Source of the DNA: Nothopassalora personata
Taxonomy: Eukaryota; Ascomycota; Dothideomycetes; Mycosphaerellales; Mycosphaerellaceae
DNA length: 64,000 nt
Direction: 5' to 3'
Assembly (NCBI GenBank): GCA_033816765.1
Contig: CM066296.1
Location: forward strand, 1,488,001 to 1,552,000
Every line of letters begins with the position of its first letter. Position 1 is the first letter of the stretch. This document shows, in pieces, positions 55,021 through 63,773 of the stretch. The translations under genes were made by a program, and so were the position numbers. The notes beneath the pieces were generated by a model, which saw only the letters and a list, made by a program, of their open reading frames with translations, was not told the DNA's origin and searched no databases.

Positions 55021-55504
55021 TGTTATGTCTCGTTCCAGGGCTAATCTCAAAAGAGAGATAAGTCAAGTCACGTGGCGGTATTCTTTGGAGAGGCTAAAGC
55101 AAACTGAGCGAAGATGAATAATTGGAGTAAGAGTGTATTCCAATCAGTGAGATCGTAACATGAGTTGAACGCAGTCGAAGCCATAAGGGATTCTCAGCGT
55201 TCCTAAATACAAAGGAGATTTGCCAGTCTTGGCTGTCCTTTCGCGCCATGTGCGCCTTCTGCGACAAGTGCGCTCGTCGCTACCGTCGCGGACGTCGCTC
55301 ATGTCGCGGGTACGTCTTTCGCGCTATGCGCGACGAGTCGTCCCCAGTCAGGCGTCGCGGACGTCGCGCATACATCTTTTGCACGTGACCCGTGCCAGGA
55401 TGTTTTCCCTTGCGGTGTTGTCATACCGTAACAGTCGCGCATACATCTTTTGCACGTGACCCGTGCCAGGATGTTTTCCTTTGCGGTGTTGTCATACCGT
55501 AACA
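55021..55504 (-). repeat. 5' LTR of element D
   Basis: 484 bp, identical to 48395-48878. On the minus strand a TATA-like TGTATTTAGG precedes GCGTTCAA (55172-55165), the probable transcript start, by about 37 nt. Confidence 0.93.
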
Positions 55505-57346
55505 AGGAAGTCCACATCGAGACCAATGCGTCTAATATAGCAATAGGCGTGTGTCTAACGTAGACACACGATAGGTAGAGACACCCAGTAGCCTATTATT
55601 CCCGGAAAATGACTATAGCGGAACAGAACTACGACATCCATAACAAAGAGCTTCTAGCTATTGTTGCTACTATACAACATTAGAGAGTATATGTCGAGGG
55701 CCTACCGAAGTTAACGATTCTTTCTAACTATAAGAATCTTACGTACTTCACGACGACGAAAGAACTTACCCGAAGGCAAGCCCGCTAGTCGGAGCTGCTA
55801 GGACAGTATAAGTTCGAAATTAAATATACTCTAGGACGAGAGAATAGCCGCGCCGACGCGCTAAGCCGAAGAAGTAATTACATAGAAGGAAAAGAACTAG
55901 TATAACATAAGATATTAAAGACGAACCCCGACGGAAGTCTTAGTACTAACATAAGAGAATTCAATAACATCGTACGGATATTAGGCGACAGGGACGAACA
56001 ATTCCCTATATCGTAAGGAAAATACTAGGTACTAAAGGATCGAGAAGAAGAATGCATACGACAACATTACGACGGACTAACTTATAGATACCCCGGAACT
56101 TCAAAAACAATAGACCTAATATAACGTAGCTTCTCATTTCTATAGATAAGACTTAAGGTGTTACGCTACATTAAACAATGCGTACACTACTAACGAAACA
56201 AGGCTACGAGACATGTAAAATACGGTCACCTACAGTTTAGGACACTACCGACGAAACCATAGGACGAAGTTATAATAGACTTTATTACAAAACTCCTACC
56301 GTTAAGAGATTAAGTTACGAAACAACTATACGACATAATACTAGTTATAGTTAATAGGCTTACGAAATACGCACACTTCATTCCTATATTAGAGACATAC
56401 AATATAGAGTAGCTCGGATACCTCGTACTAGATAGACTTATCCGATACCACGGATTCCCTTAAGCGTTTATAACGGACAGAGACAAGCTATTCACATTAA
56501 ATTACTAGAAGACGCTTATAGAAACGATCGGAATCAAACACAAGCTATTAATAGCATATCATCCGGAGATAGACGGACAAACCGAAAGGATAAATTAAAC
56601 GCTAGAACAATACCTACGACACTACATTAATTATGCATAAGACAACTGGGTTTCATTACTGCCAATAGCGCAGATCGCACTAAACAACCATAAATTAGAG
56701 ACAACTTTAACGACGCCATTTTATGCGAGCTTTAGTAAAGATCCTAACCTATTCGGAACACCTAGATCCCATCTATAGGCTAAGAGAGTAATCGTGACGA
56801 CGGATACTCTTAAGGAAGTGCATAAAGAAACACGTAAGGCGATCGAAGATGCATAACGAAAACTGTCTTAATAACGGTAGGACACGAGAAAAATGGCACC
56901 TCTACTAAAAAAGGGGGATAAGGTCTATCTCCTTATAAAAAACTTAAGAATAAGAAGATAGACTAAGAAACTGGATTACGTTAAGGTCGGACCATTTTTA
57001 ATCGATAAAGTCGTAGGACTAGTTAACTATCGACTACGACTACTACCTAACGCAAAAATCTACCTAGTCTTCTATATCTCTAAGCTAGAACCCGTAGACG
57101 CTAGAACACCTTACTAAGAGAGCTTCTATTTCGAGCTAGAAGTAGAAAACGAATTTAAAGTCGAAAAGATCCTAGATAAAAAGGGTTAGCGATACCTTAT
57201 TAAATAGAAGGGATACGACGAATTAGAAAATACCTAGGAACTAAAAGAAAACCTACGAAACTGTTAGTAGAAGATTCGGGAGTATTAAAACGGCGCTTAC
57301 TTAAAGTAACTATACTATAAGACATAGTAACTTTTAAGTAAACGGA

Positions 57347-57420
57347 CGACTAGAGTAGGAATCGAACCTACGACCTTAAGAGTATAGACAGCTTGCGCTC
57401 TACTACTAAGCTACCTAGCC
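57347..57420 (-). pseudogene. tRNA-like sequence in element A
   Basis: On the minus strand, 74 nt fold as an acceptor stem (GGCTAGG with TCTAGTC, 7 pairs including G-U), a D arm, and a T arm GTAGG-TTCGATT-CCTAC. The B box GGTTCGATTCC is perfect. The A box TAGCTTAGTAG differs from the consensus TRGYNNARNNG only by a TpG-to-TpA type change. The anticodon arm is abnormal: about 19-20 nt with a 9-11 nt loop, so no anticodon can be assigned. Element D has no counterpart. It may be a tRNA pseudogene caught by the element, or a tRNA-derived repeat. Confidence 0.5.
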
Positions 57421-57429
57421 GATTAATAA

Positions 57430-58024
57430 GAACAGGGGCATAACTTATAAATAAATACCCTTACGAAGAAGACGGCTAAGCTACCGACGGTACCGTCTCG
57501 CTAGAAGGAGAAAGCTAGAAGTCGTCCGGAAGACCTTCGACAGTACTCTAGGTCTAAGGAGACAAGGATAGATTGGGAGCACTAGGATCCGCGTCTACTA
57601 CAGCGTACTCCTACGCCCCTAGATCCTCGTCTAGTAACAACCGATCTTCTAACGAACGACCCTCCGTAACCTTCTAATTAACCGTATCTAATTGCTTACG
57701 AAGGCGCATTTCCTTTGCATACGCTTCTATTAAGGCATCCTACCTTTTACTAAGAATTCTCTTCGCGGTATCTAGTTCCTATAACAATTTCTTCTACTAA
57801 AGCGATAAGCGCTTCTACTCGCCCTCGGTTACCCTCGCATTACAACTCTTTAGATTCCGCTACTAGCACTTAGAATAGCGACTAGATAAGATGTGCACCT
57901 TACACATACGGCCCTCCTTTTAATAAGATTCACACGGACGCATCGCGGTATCGCCGTTACGGAAGATCTACTAGGCTTTCTTCTTACGGCGGGCGGTAGA
58001 TTTGGATTAGGAGGAAGAAGACAT
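57430..58024 (-). pseudogene. RIP-inactivated antisense Zn2Cys6-like ORF of element A
   Basis: Starts at ATG 58024 (MSSSS), 76 bp from the 3' LTR, matching the D ORF (MSSSS, 65 bp). The cysteine pattern C-x2-C-x6-C-x8-C-x2-C-x6-C recurs near 57850-57940 once a single RIP-type change (TGT to TAT) is allowed for. A charged helical segment follows. Stops are TAG/TAA at former CAG, CAA or TGG sites. The 3' limit is approximate. Confidence 0.65.
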
Positions 58025-58099
58025 CGTTACGAGACATAAAAAGGAAGTACAACATAAGTTATGAAGCTCTAGGACAGAGCTAGACTAAAAGGGGGATGG

Positions 58100-58505
58100 T
58101 GTTACGGTTCTAATCTAGGGCTAAAGGAAGCTAACTAATTAGACCTCTATAATTGGCGGGCGCTTTCGCCCGAGAAGTGCTCTCTTACCCGTAGGAATGA
58201 AACTAAGGAACTAAGAGAGCAACTAAAGTGATCTCCTTAACCTCGTTAATCTCGGTAATCTCGAGAGAGTATAGAGAGTATAGAGAGTACGGAGAGTAAA
58301 CGCTCTATCTCCTTTGTATTTAGAAACGCTAGAAACCCTTACGGTTCTAATGCGTTTAACTTATATTACTATCTTACTAATTAGAATATAACTCTTATTC
58401 CTATTATTTATCTTCGCTTAGCTTACTTTAGCCTCTCTAAAGAATACCGCTACGTAACTTAACTTATCTCTCTTTTGAGACTAGCCCTAGAACGAGATAA
58501 TAACA
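58100..58505 (+). repeat. 3' LTR of element A, 406 bp
   Basis: TGTTACGG to GATAATAACA, preceded by the purine tract AAAAGGGGGATGG at 58087-58099. R-U5 matches the 5' LTR apart from CpA-to-TpA changes. The U3 centre contains short AGAGAGTAT repeats not seen in the 5' LTR. Confidence 0.8.
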
Positions 58506-61342
58506 AGTGAGTCGCACCTTGCGGGCCTACGGACGTCCTAGGATTGTTAGTAAGTTTGGATCCGAGGAGATAAACATGTCTATTTAGTAGTAAACCCTAA
58601 ATACCTAAACATCTAAATTGCCTATAACACCTTTAAACTAGGCCCGCCCTCTAGCACCTCGAAAAGCAAGCTAAGTACTCGATATTACCGGTAACCTAAA
58701 TCTATAAGCGTTCCTCTAGCCGATGATATTTACCTCGGAACCCTCGTTAATTAGGCACCTAATCTAGTTCTTGTTTATCCTAAACTCCGCTACTACCTAA
58801 GGACTAGGGACTATAGTAAAGTTATTAAGGACACTAGAGAGCCCGATTTTCTTAACGTCCTTATAAAGCTTAGTAGTAGGGACCGCACCTTTAGAGTAAA
58901 GTATAGTTAAATACACTCCGATATACTAGGCCTAACTATCTTCGTGGAAGATCTCCTTATTATACTTAGGTTTATCTTTACAGGTAACTACTTGTCTAGT
59001 GCGAACCTTAGGGTCCTTTCCTATAAGGCGTCGCACTATAGCGAGCTTCTCCTAAAGAGCGGGGGTGTTAGTAACGCGACCGAAGAGGGTAGCCTCGAAC
59101 TAGCGACTATATCGAAACTAATCTTAGGCGTTTACATTAGGAAACGTTATCTAGAGGATCTAATTAATCTAGTAGATAATACCCTCTTCCTTTATAACCG
59201 GGCTATTACTAGCTAAACTATATTATCGGACGTAGTTATTAATCCTTATAGTCTTAGCATTCTACATACGCTTCCTTTATGCGAAGGGGGCGTTTACGGG
59301 ACTAATAGGCATATCCTTAGGCAGTCCTTTATTAGCATCGTTCCCTAATCTATTTACTTAGGCATCATTTCCCCTTCCTAGGGTTACCCCGGATTTAGCT
59401 AATGATTGAGTTTTGCTCATTTAAGCACTAACTTCGTTAATCATTTTAACCTCCTACTAGTTAATCTTAGCTTACCGGATCTCCTGTTCTAATTGTAGGC
59501 GAACTTTCTTAGTAGCCTTAGCTCGGGCTCGTAGATCCTAGGCTAAGGACCGGGTCCTCGGGTACGGATTCTTTAGAATGCCTACGGGTACCTTCCCTTT
59601 CACTTTGTTAGACTGCATAGGATAGGTAGATACCTCGTTAAGTTCGCCTAAGTCGATCGCCTACTCCGCTTCACTTTCTCTAAATAAGACCTAATATATC
59701 CTAGTAGCCTTCTCCGTTTAGCTAGACCGTACGTCCTAAGGGCTATACTCTATTAAATGCCTAAAGTTAGGAGGGGGCTTAGAATAATTAGGAGGCGTGA
59801 CCTTTGTTACCCTAGTGTAGTCCCTACCTATCTATTGCTTACGTAGTGCGGGAATCTTATACTAGTTGTTAAACTCGATCGGCCTATAATGTTCTTCGAG
59901 TAGAGGGAGCATGTAGAGTAGTTTCGGTTTACTATAGTCCCTCCGAAAGTTAAACTTAGTAGGACGTAGATCGCCTTCTTTCCCTAGATACTACTAGTTG
60001 TTCGGGGCGAGGTATACGTAGCCCCGGGATATTAAGGACCTTATCGCCCTATAATTGCTAGCCTAGTGCTTCGAACTGCTATAGTTGTAGCAACAGCTAT
60101 CTATCGCTTTAGACTGTTCGCGATTCTACGATAGGGGACGCTACATTACGTAAACCTACAGTTTAGCGTCTAGGTCGTGCCTCTCCGGTAATATAGAGCG
60201 TTAATTCTCGCTCGGGTAGAAGGTACCCGCGTCCGCGACGCGACCGCGCTAGTATGCACGTATGCTTATTTTAGCTACCTTCTAAATTAGGTTATCATTA
60301 ATAACAGTTCTAGAGGTGGCCTTCTTAAGCATATTAATCTTAGGCTTAAGGCGCGGCATTTGCTTTACGACTAAGCGGTGTAGCTAAGGTAAAGTAAGAG
60401 GGAAATCTATATACATAGCCTTCTATCCCTCCTCACTATCTACGATGCTAGTAGCTTTATCGAGGATCCTCTAAAAGTCCCTAAACTTCTTAGGTTACTT
60501 TAGGTGAAGCCCGTAAGCCTTATAGACCGCTTTTACAATTCCCTCTAGCAATCCCTAAAGGAGAAGGCGACTCCAGGAGCTATTATCCAAATCCTTAGGT
60601 TCAATTAGGTCACTTAAGGATACAAACAGGCGGATAAATTCCTTTATATCTTATTCTTTAGGCCTCTTGCCTTACTACGCCCTAACAATCTCCTTAAGAT
60701 ATTCCCGACTCCCTAATATCGAGTAGGCGTTAAACCTTAAGAACTCTAATAAGAACGCCCTCCTAAAACGTGCCTTGTTAGTGAGCTACCTAGGCAGCCT
60801 TATAACTACGCGCCGGATAGTAGTTTCGCAATTACGCTTAAACCTGCCCTAGAAATTATCCTTCTTAATGGATGCCCGAGGCGGATACTAGTCCATTAGG
60901 TCGCTAAACCGCTCTTAGAACTTAGTAGCATTAGTGCTATTAAAGAACGGATTCTTAGTACCTCCTAGAGGTAGAAAGCGAGGGCTAGCGTTTTCTATTA
61001 CTACTGCTAATCGTCTAAAGAGGGCAGTTATAGTATCTATTCTAATTGTGCTATTCGTTCCTACACCTATACCTAATTTAGCGGCGCTAGTTCCGCTTCT
61101 CCCTTCTTTACTAGATTTAGGTGTTTCTCCTTCCTCCGATTCCTCTATCCCCTTATAAGGGACAGAATCCCTATAGACCCCTTCCATTTTCGTAGAGTTT
61201 ATAGGCTGTTCGTAGCCTCTACCTATGTCGGTAAAGGTGCTAAGTTTTTCTAGTAATGCAGCCGTATCTATTATTACGTAGTGCTTACTTTAGAATGTGC
61301 TAATACTAGTTGTTACTTAATAGGACCTTATGACCGTGATTG
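58506..61342. pseudogene. RIP-destroyed right body of element E, with long minus-strand relic frame
   Basis: On the minus strand from 61187 (MEGVYRDSVPYKGIEESEEG) to roughly 59450, a single frame reads several hundred plausible residues broken only by TAG/TAA, each explainable by RIP of CAG, CAA or TGG. Recoverable stretches (NREQSKAIDSCCYNYSSSKH, NYRAIRSLISRGYVYLAPNN) match no family I know. A shorter plus-strand frame at 58944-59216 survives by chance or belongs to a second relic gene. These would be internal genes of E. Boundaries are approximate. Confidence 0.45.
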
Positions 61343-61683
61343 TGTTGCGGTTGGGCCTTGTCCCTCGTCACGTGGGTGGCCTAGGAAGTGTCGATCCTCG
61401 ATATGTCTCTAAAGTAGTGTGAACGAGAGTTCACTACAAGGTTGCAACTTAACACAAGAGTGTTGATTTGAGTTGAGCACGAGGCTCCTATCTACTCGTA
61501 AAGAAGCGTCGTCTATATAGTGCCATGTCTTGGCGTAACTGATCAGACTGAGCAGACTGATCACTGAGCAGACTGAGCGAACTGATCACTGAGCTGATCA
61601 GTCTGAGCGAAGTCGACCTGCTCAGTTTCGGTCCTTCCCGAAGAATGAGTGGCTGTGGGTTCTTCCTGAACCGAACCGTAACA
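61343..61683 (+). mobile_element. Solo LTR, 341 bp
   Basis: TGTTGCGGTT to AACCGTAACA with exact target duplication GATTG at 61338-61342 and 61684-61688. Full of CpA and TpG, in sharp contrast to the RIP-altered flanks, so young. The right part holds repeated ACTGATCA/GACTGAGCAG motifs, like those in the solo LTR at 35188. Orientation is uncertain. Confidence 0.8.
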
Positions 61684-63617
61684 GATTGTTACTAAATACC
61701 TTAGACCTTAAGTGTTTTCGACCTTAGTCGACCTTAACCGTAAACCTTAACCTTGAACCTTAACCTTGAACCTTAACCTTAAGTAATAACCTTCACCGTG
61801 AACCTTAGACCTTAAACCGTAATTTTAACCTTATAAACTAGATGCTAATACGCCACCGGGTATATACTTAATACCCCCCCTCATTAACTACTAAAATAAT
61901 GTCTACTAACTACCCTATGTAGGCCTGTCCGAGTTGTAGTAGTGTGGAGCGGCGCTTATGTAAGTAGAGGTATTTGCCGGTCCCGGGACCGTGAAATTAG
62001 GTCACGTAACGAGCAGCGTAGTAGCTAGATAAAACAAGAGGATTAGCGGACCTAAACCCCTATGCCCTCTACTCGAGAGGTATAAATTGAATTGTTGCCT
62101 TAATGCTACGCTTACAATGCTCAACTGCGTAGTATATATCTCAATAGCTATACTAGGTCCCGCTAGCTTACCTAAATGTCCAATTAAACCTAAATGAAAT
62201 TGGGGTAAGTTAGACCTAAGGGACCCTCCCTCTAAACCTAAGGTCGACATAACTAAACCTAAAGTTAACATAACCAATTAGTCGTTAATACTAGTCCTCT
62301 ACCTTTTCCCTATTCGCCCTTCTTAGTTAAAGCCTCGATAGTTTCTAACCTACGAACCGCTTACGCGTCGCGGTCTTTCTATAGGTGTCTATTCCGGTAC
62401 TCCGTCTTATAGTAACCCTTCCTACCGTAGCCGTAGTACTCTACTTTCGACTTCTAGCTAGTTAAAGACGAGCTACCGGCGTCTCGCTACTAACTCGTAC
62501 CCGAGGCGCCCGGTACTTAACTCTACTTCTATTACTTTAGGCGATCGGCCCGCTTATATACGCCCTTAGCTTTACGCTTACGACGTATATACTACCCGCG
62601 GTCGTACCCTCCGCTACTACCTCGGCGCTCGGTGCTTTCGATACGCGAGGCTAGGACTACTAGGTCTTCTCTAGTCGTAGGGATATTATAGTAGCTAACG
62701 ATAGCGGACCGTAAGCGAGGCGTAAGCTTCGCTAGTAGGTACCGTATACGTTACGCTTCCGAGTAGTTACCTAACTAGTCCTCTATAATATCTAGCTTAG
62801 TCGCGAACTATCGCGCTATCTAGTTAGTTATTGTTAAGATGTAGCATCTTAGGGGGAGCTAACAGTTAGGTTGTAATCTAATAGCCTAAGGCATCCACGA
62901 TGACTTAGCTTGTCGGAAGACACCTTCTCTCCCCTTTAGCTTAGATAGACATCCAACACAACTAACACATTGGTTCCTAATATATTGCTACATGCCCTAT
63001 GGCTATTAGCTAGTTGAAGATTGATCTCTTACTCCACTCCGCTACCAACTACGTATCCTGTTAGGTCTCAACTTAACAGTTATTATACTAATTCTATCCG
63101 TAATTATTCCGTAATAGGCGTATACTACGCTCTTACGCGTATACTAATGTACTACTATAATAACATAGCTACACTAGTACGACTACGATGCGCATAATTA
63201 CCTAAGAGGGTATAGGTGCAGTATACGACACGATAGGCAATTACGCGCTATATAATAGACTTAATAGGTATATATTTAACTTATTTTAGGTCTTAACGCG
63301 CTAACTCGCTATAGTATAGGGCTTTTACTATAGGTAAATCTTACTTATTTACCCTCGTGCATCGAATAAAAGTAGTTATAGAGGTATAGCGTACTCTACT
63401 TAGCCGGTAGACGATATTTAATCGAGGTAGGCGATATTAGATTTTACATTCGAGGATATACTTCGTATATAACGCGCTACCGTATAATCTCGATGTTAAT
63501 ACCCTCGTAATCTCTACTATCGGCGCTCTTATTTAAATCTGTAGGAGCTCGTTCGGAGGTAGTAGTAAGTTACTATCGCGTCGTAAAATCTAGTAGTAAG
63601 GCTATATTAAAATAAGG
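61684..63617. other. RIP-degraded right end of element E, no readable gene
   Basis: TpA-rich, CpA/TpG-poor sequence with no sustained frame recognised, apart from the ACCTTA-type array at its left end. Between about 62820 and 63060 CpA/TpG are more frequent, which may mark another unrecognised younger insertion. Confidence 0.4.
61698..61835. repeat. Imperfect tandem array of ACCTTA/ACCTTGA units
   Basis: About 15 irregular hexamer-heptamer units (ACCTTA, ACCTTGA, ACCGTGA, ACCGTA) directly after the solo LTR. RIP of CpA/TpG may have diversified a once uniform unit (ACCTTGA to ACCTTAA). Confidence 0.7.
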
Positions 63618-63765
63618 TACACTAAAACACGCCCTATTTAATCTTAGACGCTTCGCCAAGGCTCGCTAGGGCGGAATTACCCGATTGGCTGAACGGTGCT
63701 AAACCGTGCTAAACGGAGCTAAAGGGTGCCGAGCCGAGGAGAAGCGTCTAAGCTTACTGAGGTAA
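63618..63765 (-). repeat. Right terminal inverted repeat of element E
   Basis: Inverted, imperfect copy of the left end. It has its own internal inverted pair CTTAGACGCTTC (63643-63654) and GAAGCGTCTAAG (63741-63752). The pair differs in sequence from that of the left end but occupies the same place. Confidence 0.7.
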
Positions 63766-63773
63766 GCGTGACA
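63766..63773. other. 8-bp target-site duplication of element E, right
   Basis: GCGTGACA, the partner of 31375-31382. Unmutated host sequence follows. Confidence 0.75.

Larger units (their letters stand above)
48395..55504 (-). mobile_element. Element D: intact Ty3/Gypsy chromovirus with antisense ORF
   Basis: LTRs 48395-48878 and 55021-55504, 484 bp each and identical as far as compared. Target duplication AGGAA at 48390-48394 and 55505-55509; the interrupted A pol resumes after it. On the minus strand: 5' LTR, primer site, gag, pol with chromodomain, purine tract, 3' LTR. On the plus strand, between pol and the 3' LTR, there is one extra ORF. No RIP. It belongs to the same family as dead element A, into which it has inserted. 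Confidence 0.95.
38692..57290 (+). pseudogene. RIP-inactivated pol of element A, split by B, a solo LTR and D
   Basis: Pieces: 38692-38810, 46728-47536, 47703-48394 and 55510 to about 57290. Together they follow pol of element D collinearly: protease, reverse transcriptase (the YMDD region near 47960), RNase H, integrase and chromodomain at the end. Each gap is an insertion with a 5-bp duplication, so the pieces are one former gene. Stops are RIP products. Confidence 0.85.
36237..58505 (+). mobile_element. Element A: RIP-dead Ty3/Gypsy chromovirus interrupted by B, D and a solo LTR
   Basis: Plus-oriented relative of element D. Order: 5' LTR, primer site, gag relic, pol relic, tRNA-like segment, antisense ORF relic, purine tract, 3' LTR. 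Removing B (7912 bp plus 5-bp duplication) and D (7110 plus 5) leaves 7237 bp including a solo LTR, near the 7110 bp of intact D. Flanks are AGTAA (36232-36236) and AGTGA (58506-58510), equal apart from one TpG-to-TpA change. Nearly every CAG, CAA, TGG and ATG of the reading frames is changed to TAG, TAA or ATA, so no protein can be made. Confidence 0.85.
31383..63765. mobile_element. Element E: RIP-degraded DNA transposon with long inverted ends, hosting all nested insertions
   Basis: The left end TTACCTTAGTAAACTTAGAC and the reverse complement of the right end TTACCTCAGTAAGCTTAGAC match except for RIP-type changes. They are flanked by an exact 8-bp duplication GCGTGACA (31375-31382 and 63766-63773). 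Further internal blocks also match, so the inverted repeats reach about 180 bp. Removing later insertions (A with its nested elements, two solo LTRs and their duplications) leaves about 9.4 kb. Long TIRs with an 8-bp duplication suggest Mutator-like elements; hAT or KDZ/Zisupton also make 8-bp duplications. No transposase domain is readable, because CAG, CAA and TGG codons have become stops. The superfamily is undecided. Confidence 0.7.

Noticed and set aside
61698..61835. Interstitial telomeric repeat
   Set aside because: Units are ACCTTA/ACCTTGA, not the fungal CCCTAA/TTAGGG repeat.
31400..63700. Centromeric or mitochondrial origin for the ORF-poor region
   Set aside because: CpG is retained and collinear Gypsy genes are recognisable; the composition is explained by RIP.
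31375..63773. Possible Starship-type giant mobile element
   Set aside because: No tyrosine-recombinase (DUF3435) captain is visible, and long inverted ends with an 8-bp duplication argue for a TIR transposon.
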